Positions 1 through 9,471 of a DNA stretch of 64,000 nucleotides are shown piece by piece. The stretch spans positions 62,001 through 126,000 of the forward strand of contig JASVEC010000027.1 of the NCBI GenBank assembly GCA_030770535.1, in the 5' to 3' direction. The DNA is from Batkoa obscura. Lineage: Eukaryota; Entomophthoromycota; Entomophthoromycetes; Entomophthorales; Batkoaceae. Position numbers and translations under genes: made by a program. Each line of letters opens with the position of its first letter. Position 1 is the first letter of the stretch. Below the pieces are notes generated by a model. The model made no database searches. It was not told the origin of the DNA and saw only the letters and a list, made by a program, of their open reading frames with translations.

Positions 1-444
1 CATCAAAAATATCATTATTATAAATTTTTTTGTAGTTCTAATACTATTATTGTATCATTAAGATTAGTTGCAAATTCAATAAAGCTATGATAGTTTTTGT
101 CTAAAATATATAGCAAAGTCCATATAAAATGTTTATGGTAGTAAATTTTAACAACTTTGTTAAAACATTATAAGTTTTTGTAAAGCTTTTATAGAAAAAG
201 GATAATACTGAAGATAAGTAGAATGAATAATTAAAGGACATATTATAAAAACAATGCAAAGAAAGTTACCTTAATATTCAGTATAAATAAACCATATATG
301 TGAAATTATTTATAATATTGGGATAGATTATTACTTTATGATATAAATGTAAAAAATAAAAACATAAAAATTATTATAGTCTAACTTTATTCTATTTTCC
401 ATAGCTATTAAAATGATAAACATTATAAATTGATCATTAAATCT
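1..444. other. AT-rich intergenic DNA, left edge
   Basis: Very AT-rich sequence with stops in all frames. I see no gene, repeat or RNA here. It lies 3' of the F-box-like gene on the minus strand and probably holds its 3' UTR. Confidence 0.6.
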
Positions 445-1707
445 TTATAGTTCTATTAAATTTAATTTTCGGATGCCCTTTAGCCTTCTATAGGCGCCTA
501 AAGAGGTTTCAGGATCAATACGAGTAATAAGCAGTATTAGGGTAGTAGGTAGATATTCAATTTCTGACAATGCATGTTGAAGAGTAAGACAGTTAACATT
601 AATCAATTCAAGGTTTGGAAATAACTTGACAAAAGTTAATAGCTTGCCAATTGTAGTGTTGAAATTATTGATTGAAATTTTTTTTACATATTTGCATTTA
701 TAAAAATCCAAATTCAAATAATTAAGATTAACTTCATTTAAAGCTATTTTATTAATATGAAGCATTTGGATATTTGGCAATTCTTGAATTCCTTTCAAGA
801 CTTCTTTCTTGAATTTTTTAACGTGTATCTCTTTTAACGCTGAAGACTTAAAAAAGTCATAACTAAGTAGATATCCAGAATTAGAGTACCCAAGTGAAGT
901 AATATTACTTCTTTCAATAAATTTTATATTATCATTGTCATTGAAAAAATTACGTGACAAGTCCCTTAATTTTATACTTTTGAGCTTTTTTAGGTCTCCA
1001 AAACTTTGAATACCTACTCCATTCTCGAACTTTCCACTAATTGATAGTTCCAGATTTGAATTGAAATTCAAATCTGGATTTAGTTCAGCGGTTGTAAAAA
1101 AGCTCTTTGAAGCTAATAGCTCTAATTTTTCTAATTTATTAAACTTTGATTTGATAATATCTAATCCGTCAAGATTAAAAAAAAGTTCTCTACAAACAAC
1201 CTCGAGTGATTTTAATTTGTTTGGATTTAAATACTTAATAACATCTTTAATACTTTCACTATTTACACCAAGTGTAATTATTTCCATCTGGCTTAAATAA
1301 TTACTAAAACACTCTAAAATATTTGCAACTTCACAGAAATCTATACATAATTTTGTCAACTTTGGTAGTTCAATATTAATATTAGATGGGATTGTATCAT
1401 AACTTTGGTAAAATGCTATAATATTAATACATTTTAAATTGATGCAATTCTTTATAAATCCAATATTTTGATCATCTAAAAGTAGTTCTTTCATCAACTC
1501 TCCATTTTCTCGAATAAACTTTACTTGTAACTCATCAAATCTTCCATCGCTATATAGAGAATAAGCTAAATTGGATCTGATGACCCGTTTTATTATACTG
1601 AATAAATATTTACTCAAAAAACTGATATCAATTAATTCCTCTGGTCTAATTAGTTGAAATACTCTTTCTAATATGATGTCTGGTAAATAGTCGAACTGTA
1701 TTTTCAT
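445..1707 (-). CDS. F-box/LRR-like protein
   Basis: A single-exon 420-residue protein. The N-terminus (LPDIILERVFQLIRPEEL, residues 8-25, then ISFLSKYLFSIIKRVI) fits an F-box-like helical domain. The rest is an irregular series of leucine/isoleucine-rich segments (for example LKCINIIAF, LPKLTKLCIDF, LNKLKSLEVV-like, LPNIQMLHINKIAL), as in degenerate leucine-rich repeats. In the family such proteins act as SCF ubiquitin-ligase adaptors, with the F-box binding Skp1 and the LRRs binding substrate. That role is inferred, because no substrate can be read here. The start is the first ATG, three residues before the F-box. It is divergently oriented to the MHR gene at 2208, about 500 bp away. Early-diverging fungi often carry large families of such genes. 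Confidence 0.6.
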   Translation of the reverse strand: MKIQFDYLPDIILERVFQLIRPEELIDISFLSKYLFSIIKRVIRSNLAYSLYSDGRFDELQVKFIRENGELMKELLLDDQNIGFIKNCINLKCINIIAFYQSYDTIPSNINIELPKLTKLCIDFCEVANILECFSNYLSQMEIITLGVNSESIKDVIKYLNPNKLKSLEVVCRELFFNLDGLDIIKSKFNKLEKLELLASKSFFTTAELNPDLNFNSNLELSISGKFENGVGIQSFGDLKKLKSIKLRDLSRNFFNDNDNIKFIERSNITSLGYSNSGYLLSYDFFKSSALKEIHVKKFKKEVLKGIQELPNIQMLHINKIALNEVNLNYLNLDFYKCKYVKKISINNFNTTIGKLLTFVKLFPNLELINVNCLTLQHALSEIEYLPTTLILLITRIDPETSLGAYRRLKGIRKLNLIEL

Positions 1708-2207
1708 TTAAATATAAATTTGATAAAATGTTTAGTTGGCTTTTGGACTTAGAAATTATTTGATAAATAGTAGAATAACTACTTTTTAACCAATGAAATG
1801 TGAAATTAGTTTAAAATTGGATCAAACTAGGAAGTCAAGGCGTTAGACTTAGAAGATTGAAAACCTGTGTAAACTAGTTATAAAAATAATATATTTATAC
1901 AACTTTTACTTTTACTTTTACTTTTACTTTACTTTTTTCTTTATCGTTCTTTAGCTTCTCTATCATTAAGAACAGATGGTATAACCTAAAGTTAAGTTAA
2001 ACTTATTTAAAGTTATCTCTTCAACTAAATGGCATCACTTTTTTAAAAATAAATGAATCTAAAAGCTAAATTGCAAACTAAAAGCTAAATTACAAAAAAA
2101 GTACAGATATTCCAAAATTGAGTCTTAAAAAAATACGTGATCAAGAAATTAATCAAAGAACAATTATAAATTTCCAAAGCTATTTTTTTGTAAAAAAAAT
2201 TCAAGAG
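1708..2207. promoter_or_regulatory. Divergent intergenic region between F-box-like and MHR genes
   Basis: A 500-bp non-coding spacer that should contain the promoters of both divergent genes. It holds a short ACTTTT microsatellite (1902-1937) and an imperfect direct repeat of CTAAAAGCTAAATT (about 2058-2090). No zinc-cluster exon (CxxC motif) is visible in any frame for the downstream MHR protein. Confidence 0.4.
1902..1937. repeat. ACTTTT microsatellite
   Basis: About five tandem copies of a 6-bp ACTTTT unit followed by a decayed copy. It is an ordinary simple repeat in AT-rich intergenic DNA. Confidence 0.9.
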
Positions 2208-4121
2208 ATGCAGCTCAAAATATTAGAATATGAAGCTACAGCAGCTGGGATATGCAAGAGGAAGGCAAAAATAAAGAAAAGAGCCTTAATAGAGGATATG
2301 AATGCTAGAATGACCGAATTGGATGCTACATTTGATCATTTGGTTCTTTATTTTAACCAGATCAGCTCGATTTCAATACAAAACAGTTCAATTGAATATA
2401 ATGCGCAAGATCTGTTAACCTTAATTAAATTAAAGAGTTATTTACAATGGATAACTAATCAATTGAGGCAGATACAACATGCTAAACCAACTTCAAAACT
2501 TCACCTTTTAAATCAAAAATGTATAGCGTTGACGGAATCCAAAATACAAAGCTTCGATATATTACTAAGCGATTATTTTAAATTCAATGGAAGGTATATC
2601 TATGATTTAAGGAATCGAGCAGGCCGTGGGGCTGAGCATGTAGGTATAGTATTGAACAGTATGGATTTTGGAACTTTGTTACAGAGTGGCTTAAACGCAC
2701 TTGAGTGTCGATTGTATGACACTGGGCTCTATTTTAGTAGAGAAGAGGTACTCACTATATTATCAACCAAAGAACCAAACTTTCAATCTCACGTGATGGT
2801 AGCTTCCTTTTGTGTATTTTATTTATCTCTTAATGACGCTGGGTTCCTGACCATGTTTAAAAAGAGTTATTATGAAGCGTGTAAGTCCATTTATCAAGTT
2901 TATAATGAAGTTAGTTTTGTAAATTTGAAAAGCTTAATGGTGTTGACATCATTGACATTTTATGAATCAGATACTGCGTTGTTAAAAAAGATTTCAATGC
3001 CCTTATTGAATATGGCGTATTCATTAGGGCTGAATAAAAGGATTGAAAATAGGTTATTGATGGATCAAAGTGAGGATGTAGAACTTTATCTACATAAAAG
3101 GATAACATGGAATTGTATAAGAGCATTTTTTGTCACAAACAATATGTTGTTGTCGTCTCTACCTTCGGTTGGGGATTTTGAAGTCAAAGGATTGGAGTTT
3201 GAGCAGTTGCGAGTTTTGATTCAAAGTCACTCGATGGATACTTGGTTGCTAAAATTTTTGGATTGCTTTCGTATTCAGTTACACGAAATTGTTATTGTAC
3301 TGTCAAACCATATGAAGAACATTAAAAGAAATTATAATCAATTGGAGGCTATAACCTACTATCAGGCTAGACTACCAATAGAAGTTTATAGTAAGATGCA
3401 AAGCACAATAAAAGTATATTTCATGCCTTCCGTCCGATTCTTAAGAAAAGAGCTTAATGAGATGAATCAAGGAAGTATTAGCATCACTAAATATTTTTGT
3501 CAGTTTAAAAATCAAGGTTGCAAAGTTCATCCTACTTTTCATCAGTTTAAAGAAAGCGTTTTAATTTATTATTTACAAATCATTTTAATTTATCCATTAA
3601 TTAATTATCATCCACAGCCTATTGATTTGGCAGCAGAGGAACTACTCATATTATTAGAGGCTGCTATTCGAATGTTTCATTTACTTCAAGCAAATACGTT
3701 TATTTATTTAAATCAAGTTTATCTCAATTCTCCTCAAAACCATAATGAAAGGTCGTTTCGACAACTTAAAGAATATCTAACCACCTGTCTCCCACCAATT
3801 GCAACTGAAGAATTCGAGGCTATGATTTATTTAAATGTAGCTTCATTACAGTTTGATTGTTATCTGTATCCATTATTTACTTTTCTATTAGTTTTATCTT
3901 CAAATCAACTACATTTATTATCACAGATAAGCAAAAAATATAAACAAAATATCAAACATAAAATTGTTCAAATCCTTAAAGTCTTAAAAATTATTAACCA
4001 TATTAAAAAACCCAAGATGCAATTTGACATTACTCATGTGATTGATAAGGCTCTAAGGTTCAGCAGGCACTTTCCATTGCAGCAAGAGGATGAGGTTGAG
4101 TGGGAGGAGTATCTAAACTAA
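2208..4121 (+). CDS. Fungal-specific TF (MHR) protein lacking a zinc cluster, copy A
   Basis: A single-exon 637-residue protein. The ATG at 2208 is chosen because it gives an N-terminus that lines up residue for residue with the 636-residue neighbour; the open frame extends 90 nt upstream but only through a TTG. Residues ~25-50 form a short amphipathic/coiled segment (ALIEDMNARMTELD) like the one that normally follows a Zn2Cys6 cluster, but no cysteine cluster precedes it. The middle region carries the fungal_trans/MHR signature: LLNMAYSLGLNKR (compare A-x-R-x-A-x-x-L-G-L-H-R), then KRITWNCIRAFFVTNNMLL (compare the R-R-x-W-W-x-L-x-x-x-D-R block). MHR proteins usually regulate transcription; without a visible DNA-binding domain this one may act as a modulator. 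Its last 62 coding bases overlap the antisense end of copy B. Confidence 0.7.
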   Translation: MQLKILEYEATAAGICKRKAKIKKRALIEDMNARMTELDATFDHLVLYFNQISSISIQNSSIEYNAQDLLTLIKLKSYLQWITNQLRQIQHAKPTSKLHLLNQKCIALTESKIQSFDILLSDYFKFNGRYIYDLRNRAGRGAEHVGIVLNSMDFGTLLQSGLNALECRLYDTGLYFSREEVLTILSTKEPNFQSHVMVASFCVFYLSLNDAGFLTMFKKSYYEACKSIYQVYNEVSFVNLKSLMVLTSLTFYESDTALLKKISMPLLNMAYSLGLNKRIENRLLMDQSEDVELYLHKRITWNCIRAFFVTNNMLLSSLPSVGDFEVKGLEFEQLRVLIQSHSMDTWLLKFLDCFRIQLHEIVIVLSNHMKNIKRNYNQLEAITYYQARLPIEVYSKMQSTIKVYFMPSVRFLRKELNEMNQGSISITKYFCQFKNQGCKVHPTFHQFKESVLIYYLQIILIYPLINYHPQPIDLAAEELLILLEAAIRMFHLLQANTFIYLNQVYLNSPQNHNERSFRQLKEYLTTCLPPIATEEFEAMIYLNVASLQFDCYLYPLFTFLLVLSSNQLHLLSQISKKYKQNIKHKIVQILKVLKIINHIKKPKMQFDITHVIDKALRFSRHFPLQQEDEVEWEEYLN

Positions 4122-5970
4122 ATTTATATTGAATTTCCTTAGTAAACTCATCGGACAATTTAAACTTAGCAATCGAGTTTTTAATGGTAACGTAAATTGG
4201 AGACATATTAAAGGTACTTTGAGCATCTTGTAAATCAACTAAAAGTTGGATGATGGATATAATTTCAAGTATACAATGTTGAAAATACTGAATTTTTTCC
4301 AAAGAGAAGAGAGAGTTTAATTGGTACTCTTTGACCGAAATGGCTATTAGAAAGATGTGAAACGCATGTAAAAGAGAATCCAATTGAATTGTCTTAAAGA
4401 TGAGTTGAGTTAAATGGACAGATAGTCGAGTGTAAATTGAATTCTGTTGGCGGTTTAAATAAAGTTGAATATTATGAATTAGACTGTTAGTTTTTGAATG
4501 TGAATTTAGTCGATTTACTACTTGTTGAAAATAATTGTAAGTTATTATTGAATAAATGGTGTGTATCTTGATAGCTACTTCGATCAATATAAGTACGTTT
4601 TTATTAGTAACAAAATCAGGGGTAGGTGCTGTGATGATTCCAGGAGCAATGATATAAATTTGAATCGTGTATATTAAAAGGCTATTCTTAATACTATGGT
4701 AATAAATTAATGAATCAGTAGCAGTGTCTTTAAAATAACATAAATAATCATTTAAGCTTTTAACTTTACATTTTAACTTCAATTGGTGATCTAAATAATT
4801 AAGTGATGGTATAAAGTAATTTAATAATATCACTTGTATTCTTTCAATACTATATCTCTTTTGATTTAAATTATATTGAGCCGTTAACTCATGATTAATA
4901 TTACTACAAATGATTAATAACATCTCTTGAATATGCAATCGAATCAAAGAAGCAGTATAGTTCAAATCGTTATTATATCGATCATTTAGCTGATATAAAC
5001 TATTCAATTTCAAATTATGCTCATTTAACTGTACCTTTAAACATTTATCCATCAAAAACTCTTGGTTCGTAAAATAGAATATAGCTATACTGTTCCACAC
5101 TTTCCATCTTTTAATAACCAGTTCGCTTTCACTCTTTGAGCTCGTTTCCAATTGTGATAAGTGAACTTGGTCTAACTGCAAAGCAGAAGCCATCCTAACA
5201 GCAATTGGAAATAATTTCCGAATTGTTTTAATATCTCCTTCGTTACATGCCATCTCATTACATAACATCAACATCCTCAACGTATCAAATCCGACCTGAT
5301 TAAAACTCTGATACATAAGCTTACACGCTCGTCCATAAACCATTTTAAATATAGTTTGAAACTGTACATTATCATAATGATATTGATTATAGCATCCAAA
5401 TACTGCCAAAGTAGTATAGTTCGCGAAAGTAGCTTTCTTTTGATGTAAATTGGTTAATAACTCATCAGGCTCAAACTGAAGCCCTGAGCCTTGAAATAGG
5501 AAGCGATAATGATGTAGGCCAGATTCGAGATAAGCCCCGTAATCAAAGCAGCCATCCTTGACATCTATGTGCTCTCCGCTTCTTCCGCTACGTGTTCTTA
5601 ATGCCATTATACTATCTGTATTTTCAGTTGTATATGCTGTTAGTAAGTTATCTATATTAGTTATATACTTCTGTTGTTCTGAAGTAATCTCACTATTGGT
5701 ATGAGCATTTAGCTGATTTATTATCCATAGTAAATAGTCTTTGATCTGCTTTAAGTGAGAGAAATTGGATTGAATTGTAGCTTGAGAGGTAGAAGTGGTA
5801 GCTATTATAGTTTGATATTGAGCTAACTTTTGTAGTGTCTGCTTTAATTCGGTTTCTAAGGCAGTTAGGCGGTGTTCAAGGGATTTAATATCAACTTTGT
5901 TAGTTGTTATAGATTTTAGTTTATCTTTTTGGATATCATGGATATACCTTTTGATCTTTAAAGGTTTCAT
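4060..5970 (-). CDS. Fungal-specific TF (MHR) protein lacking a zinc cluster, copy B
   Basis: A single-exon 636-residue paralogue of copy A. Shared landmarks in order are the N-terminal coiled segment (SLEHRLTALETEL, ~30-42), the block LRTRSGRSGEH (~124-134; copy A has LRNRAGRGAEH), the MHR helix IAVRMASALQLDQV, and WKVWNSIAIFYFTNQEFL, the counterpart of the conserved W-W box. There is no Zn2Cys6 motif and no upstream exon encoding one in the 348 bp before the ATG. The C-terminus after QYKFSL is an extension (DTPPTQPHPLAAMESAC) that reads antisense through the last codons of copy A. The pair looks like an inverted duplication. Function is inferred from the family only (transcriptional regulation). 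Confidence 0.7.
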   Translation of the reverse strand: MKPLKIKRYIHDIQKDKLKSITTNKVDIKSLEHRLTALETELKQTLQKLAQYQTIIATTSTSQATIQSNFSHLKQIKDYLLWIINQLNAHTNSEITSEQQKYITNIDNLLTAYTTENTDSIMALRTRSGRSGEHIDVKDGCFDYGAYLESGLHHYRFLFQGSGLQFEPDELLTNLHQKKATFANYTTLAVFGCYNQYHYDNVQFQTIFKMVYGRACKLMYQSFNQVGFDTLRMLMLCNEMACNEGDIKTIRKLFPIAVRMASALQLDQVHLSQLETSSKSESELVIKRWKVWNSIAIFYFTNQEFLMDKCLKVQLNEHNLKLNSLYQLNDRYNNDLNYTASLIRLHIQEMLLIICSNINHELTAQYNLNQKRYSIERIQVILLNYFIPSLNYLDHQLKLKCKVKSLNDYLCYFKDTATDSLIYYHSIKNSLLIYTIQIYIIAPGIITAPTPDFVTNKNVLILIEVAIKIHTIYSIITYNYFQQVVNRLNSHSKTNSLIHNIQLYLNRQQNSIYTRLSVHLTQLIFKTIQLDSLLHAFHIFLIAISVKEYQLNSLFSLEKIQYFQHCILEIISIIQLLVDLQDAQSTFNMSPIYVTIKNSIAKFKLSDEFTKEIQYKFSLDTPPTQPHPLAAMESAC

Positions 5971-6318
5971 TATAATAGCTTATGATGGTAGTTAGGTTTT
6001 GAAAAAGAATGAATGAAAGTTCTAATTTTATTGATATTTAGCATTTTCGGATAAATAGGATTTAACTAAAATTGAGCTAATAAACTCACTTTGAATTTTA
6101 ACTATTTCATATTGATAGTATTTATTCAGTTCCATAAAACCTATCCATAAACTCAATAAAGGTCTTATAAATGTATTCTATTTAGAACTCACATAATACA
6201 AATGCAAATTAAAAAATAAAATCTTTGAAGCTGGGGCCTATTTCCGGGCTAAATTTTCACCAAAAGTGATGACATAAAATTAAAAACTCAAAAATATCTT
6301 TTTGACTAAAAAGAAGCT
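5971..6318. promoter_or_regulatory. Intergenic region upstream of HSDL2-like copy 1
   Basis: About 350 bp of AT-rich sequence. From about 6230 to 6290 it holds a block (GGGCCTA, then GCTAAATTTTCAC, then GTGATGACAT) that recurs in diverged form upstream of dehydrogenase copy 2 on the opposite strand, so it is probably a conserved promoter segment. Confidence 0.4.
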
Positions 6319-7595
6319 ATGAGTTTAAAAGGGAAGACAATTTTTATATCTGGAGCATCAAGGTAACTCGATAGAACATAAAAAAGAGCAAAGGTTAATC
6401 AATCTGATCTTATAGAGGTATTGGCAAAGCAATAGCTTTAAGAGCAGCTAGAGATGGAGCGAATATAGCAATAGCAGCAAAGACAACCACCGCGCATCCA
6501 AAGGTAAGCGAATAAAATAAAAAAGAAACAAAAATCTCATTAATGCCATTGTTCAAGCTGCCAGGAACAATCTATACAGCAGCTGAAGAAGTAGAAAAAG
6601 CAGGAGGAAAAGCATTACCTATAGTTTGTGATATCCGAAGTGAAGAACAGATTGCTGACGCCATTAGTCAAACAGTGAAACAGTTTGGTGGGCTTGATAT
6701 TTTAGTTAATAATGGTAAAGCTAATCTGTTTTTTATTTAACAATAGATATTAATAATAAAAGCCTCCGCTATCAGTTTAACGAATACTGAAGAAACTACT
6801 TTGAAAAAGTTTGATTTGATGCATCAGATCAATACCCGTGGTACTTGGTTGGTGTCTAAGGTTTGTTGTTAGCTCCTTTATAAAATATCAATTTTATTCA
6901 TTTTTTAATTGCTCTTAGCATTCTATTCCTCACTTAAGAAAGAGCAGTAACCCACATATTTTAAACCTTGCCCCACCACTATACATGCATCAAAAATGGT
7001 TTCAAAACCATAGTGCTTATACTATGGCAAAGTATGATATTTTTTGTTTTTATGTGAGCTATATTTAATGTGTTTTAGATATGGTATGTCAATGTGTGTA
7101 CTTGGTATGTCAGGCGAACTTAAAAAAGATGGTATTGCAGTCAATGCATTATGGCCACTCACTGCGATCATGACGGCAGCTTTACAGATGATTGGTAGGT
7201 GAATTGTTTTTTGTTAATATTATACTAAATTGGTTATTTAGAATCAATGAATAAACCAGAGCTTTGTCGGTAAGTAGATTGGATTTATTATAGGCTGATT
7301 AAGTTGATATTTTTTAGTACCCCGGAGATCATTGCTGATTCTGCATATATGGTATTTAATAAGGATAGTAAGAAATTTACGTAAGAATATTATCCAACTC
7401 TTTATCATATGATATTAACTGGTGGTATTTTAATTTAGTGGTAATTTTTTAGTGGATGAATTATTTTTACGTGAGAATGGAGTTACCAATATTGATCAAT
7501 ATTCCGTCGTTAAGGGAGCAACTGAATTTGTAGAAGATTTTTTCATTCCTGAAGAAGTTAAAGAAAAAATTCAAAAGCTAAGAGAAAGTAGTTGA
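6319..7595 (+). CDS. HSDL2-like short-chain dehydrogenase, copy 1
   Basis: Nine exons: 6319-6362, 6416-6503, 6558-6714, 6763-6860, 6919-7031, 7079-7194, 7242-7269, 7318-7380, 7439-7595, giving 287 residues. The Rossmann nucleotide motif is ISGASRGIGKAIALRAA; NNAS follows, and the catalytic Tyr/Lys lie in SAYTMAKYGMSM. NALWPLTAIMTAA and IIADSAYMVF match human HSDL2 as I recall it. HSDL2-type enzymes are peroxisomal/mitochondrial NAD(P)-dependent oxidoreductases of poorly defined substrate. This one stops after the SDR domain (no SCP2 domain) and ends RESS, with no PTS1. The usual catalytic serine position (LNxSPPL) is alanine here (LNLAPPL). Every junction is supported by the paralogue at 20817-22098, whose nine exons have the same lengths. 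Confidence 0.93.
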
Positions 7596-7946
7596 AAATA
7601 GGGTGGGTTAAACCTGAGTTTTATTAATATAGTTGATAAACAATAATAGCTTAAAAGTTTTTTAAACATTTTTTATTTATCACTAATCCTAGTGAATTAT
7701 TTGAAGTAGCTAATTTTTGTATATAAAACATTGTATCTATAATTACTTTAACGTATATTAAAATTAATACATTTAAAAAAATGTCAATTTATGTTTAAGT
7801 ATGAAATATTATAATGCACTAATTGTTTTAATTTATTCAAATTATGCTTGAAATTGATTTGGAATTGCATTGCTAATTGATCATGTATCTAATCCTTATA
7901 GTTTTATTGCTCCAAAGCATCAAGTAACGTTGTTAGTAATTATGAC
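7596..7946. other. Intergenic region downstream of HSDL2-like copy 1
   Basis: AT-rich. The first ~80 bp (TAAACCTGAGTTTTATTAATATAG...) are shared with the 3' flank of dehydrogenase copy 2, marking the extent of the duplication. Nothing else is recognised. Confidence 0.5.
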
Positions 7947-8222
7947 CTAGTGCTGGAAAAAACTCATCAATATACCAGCTCCTTTTTCTACATGGATAAA
8001 ATTTTTATTACTTTTCCTACTCATTTGAATAATTCGGATTTTCTGTTGACAATATTCTAAATGATCTTTAACAACAAAGCAGGTTTGTCTTAACTCAAAT
8101 CGGTGCTCCAACTGAAAACCATTTTTGATGATATAAGTTTTTTTTTCCTCTTTGAGACTTAGTCGTCCCAAACTGGAAAATAAACAGTTATTGAAAGCCT
8201 TCTTTAATGATTTCGCTGCCAT
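7947..8222 (-). CDS. Hypothetical 91-residue ORF
   Basis: An ATG-initiated open frame of 91 residues with a balanced, protein-like composition (LEHRFELRQTCFVVKDHLEY) and no signal peptide or membrane segment. I do not recognise it. No intron-linked exons are obvious on either side, so it may be a small gene, a remnant or chance. It sits between the dehydrogenase and a MITE-like repeat at 8262. Confidence 0.25.
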   Translation of the reverse strand: MAAKSLKKAFNNCLFSSLGRLSLKEEKKTYIIKNGFQLEHRFELRQTCFVVKDHLEYCQQKIRIIQMSRKSNKNFIHVEKGAGILMSFFQH

Positions 8223-8261
8223 ATCAAAATTTACATTGTCCTTTACATGATTTTTAATATT

Positions 8262-8355
8262 TGGGGATGTATTTGTTTAAGAATTTTACTAACAGTCTTT
8301 TTGCTGAAATAGCGCTTAAAAATGGAAAAAATAATGAAACCAAAAAACACCCTCA
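8262..8355 (+). repeat. MITE-like element family, copy A
   Basis: One of six ~95-bp copies in 8-24 kb. The ends are imperfect inverted repeats of a G-rich/T-tract type (GGGGATGTATTTG on the left, CAAAAAACACCCTCA on the right). The core contains AGAATTTTACTAACA and AGCGCTTAAAAATGGAAAAA. It is too short to code. Confidence 0.75.
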
Positions 8356-8530
8356 TTCGTTGAAATTTTTATTAAAATAAACCTAGTTTAAATTCCATAT
8401 TTTCAAATATCAAAATTTTCACCATCAGTATTGTTTTCCAATACGTCATTTTTTGCAAACAAAAACTTGCTTTTCTTTAGCACAAAAAATTCTTTGGCAC
8501 CTTTCAACTTTTATTTGATTTCATTTTTAC

Positions 8531-9208
8531 ATGCTTGTACGCTTACTTAAACACTTTCCTAGAGTATCTTTTTTAACTAAATTTCAACCCATTACCTTAT
8601 TATCAATTCGAAAAATGAGTGATGATAATTATATGAAGATGTTAAATAATAGCAATAATTTTGAGTTTAAAAAAACAGCCGATTCAACTAGTGATAAAAA
8701 TGATAAGTTTGGTGATATTAAAGAAGCCAAATGGTTAAATGGAATATTAAAAAAAGAAAAAGAGATTTCTGTTTCTAATGAAGACGATTTGGGCTTGGAA
8801 AATATCCTAGGATATTTAACTAAAGTATCTAATGGAATAACCTATTATTCAGAAGCGGACTTTGAATTTGAAAAATTTAGTTTATTAAATTTGAGATTAA
8901 ATCAACTTCCAACAGAAATCGAGTTTTTGAAATTGGTTAAAGAGAAAGCTGGTAATGAAACTGAAAATTTGGAGCAATTTGACGTAAAAAAACAAAGTTT
9001 ACAACAGTTTATTGATAAGTCTACAGAGGATGAAGAATTGACTGAATTGTTTGATAAATTAAAAGAGATGAGTAGTGAGGAAAATTTGGAAATCGCTGTT
9101 TATACATTAAATGATAAACAATCTGTTTATAGTTATCATTTTATCTCAATGTTGATTAAAGAAGAAGAAGCTATTGTTGGTTTAGTTACTTTAGAGGTAC
9201 AGAGCTAG
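8531..9208 (+). CDS. Unrecognised, probably mitochondrial protein
   Basis: A single-exon 225-residue protein. The first ~28 residues (MLVRLLKHFPRVSFLTKF, continuing to SIRK) are basic, hydroxylated and free of acidic residues, as expected for a mitochondrial presequence. A second ATG at residue 29 (MSDDNYMKML) could start a cytosolic form. The rest is acidic and helical, with no membrane span and no catalytic motif I know. It resembles the p32/MAM33 class only in composition, not in motifs, so I do not assign it. The gene is followed 260 bp later by FIS1 on the other strand (tail to tail), with a MITE-like element between them. Confidence 0.65.
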   Translation: MLVRLLKHFPRVSFLTKFQPITLLSIRKMSDDNYMKMLNNSNNFEFKKTADSTSDKNDKFGDIKEAKWLNGILKKEKEISVSNEDDLGLENILGYLTKVSNGITYYSEADFEFEKFSLLNLRLNQLPTEIEFLKLVKEKAGNETENLEQFDVKKQSLQQFIDKSTEDEELTELFDKLKEMSSEENLEIAVYTLNDKQSVYSYHFISMLIKEEEAIVGLVTLEVQS

Positions 9209-9298
9209 ATCATTATTAAACAAAATCTATTTAAATTAAGTGTATTTTTTATAAATTAACTTTATTCATTTAATTTTCTATTTAATAATTTTATAATA

Positions 9299-9391
9299 TG
9301 AGGATGTTTTTTTTTCACTTTTTCCATTTTTAAGCACTATTTGAGTGGAAAGATTATTAGTGAAATTTTTAAACAGAAAAATGCATCCCCG
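9299..9391 (-). repeat. MITE-like element family, copy B
   Basis: Same family as 8262-8355 but in reverse orientation (GAGGATGTTTTTTTT... AAATGCATCCCC). It lies in the 260-bp tail-to-tail spacer between the mitochondrial-protein gene and FIS1. TAT occurs immediately outside both ends, a possible target duplication. Confidence 0.7.
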
Positions 9392-9471
9392 TATGTTTAT
9401 TACTTTTAACTATAATCAAATAACAAATATATATAATACTATAAATTAAGCATTTATTTATAATAATTAAC

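Noticed and set aside
2118-2207. Upstream extension of the MHR copy A frame
   Set aside because: It starts with TTG only, and the ATG at 2208 gives an N-terminus that aligns with copy B.
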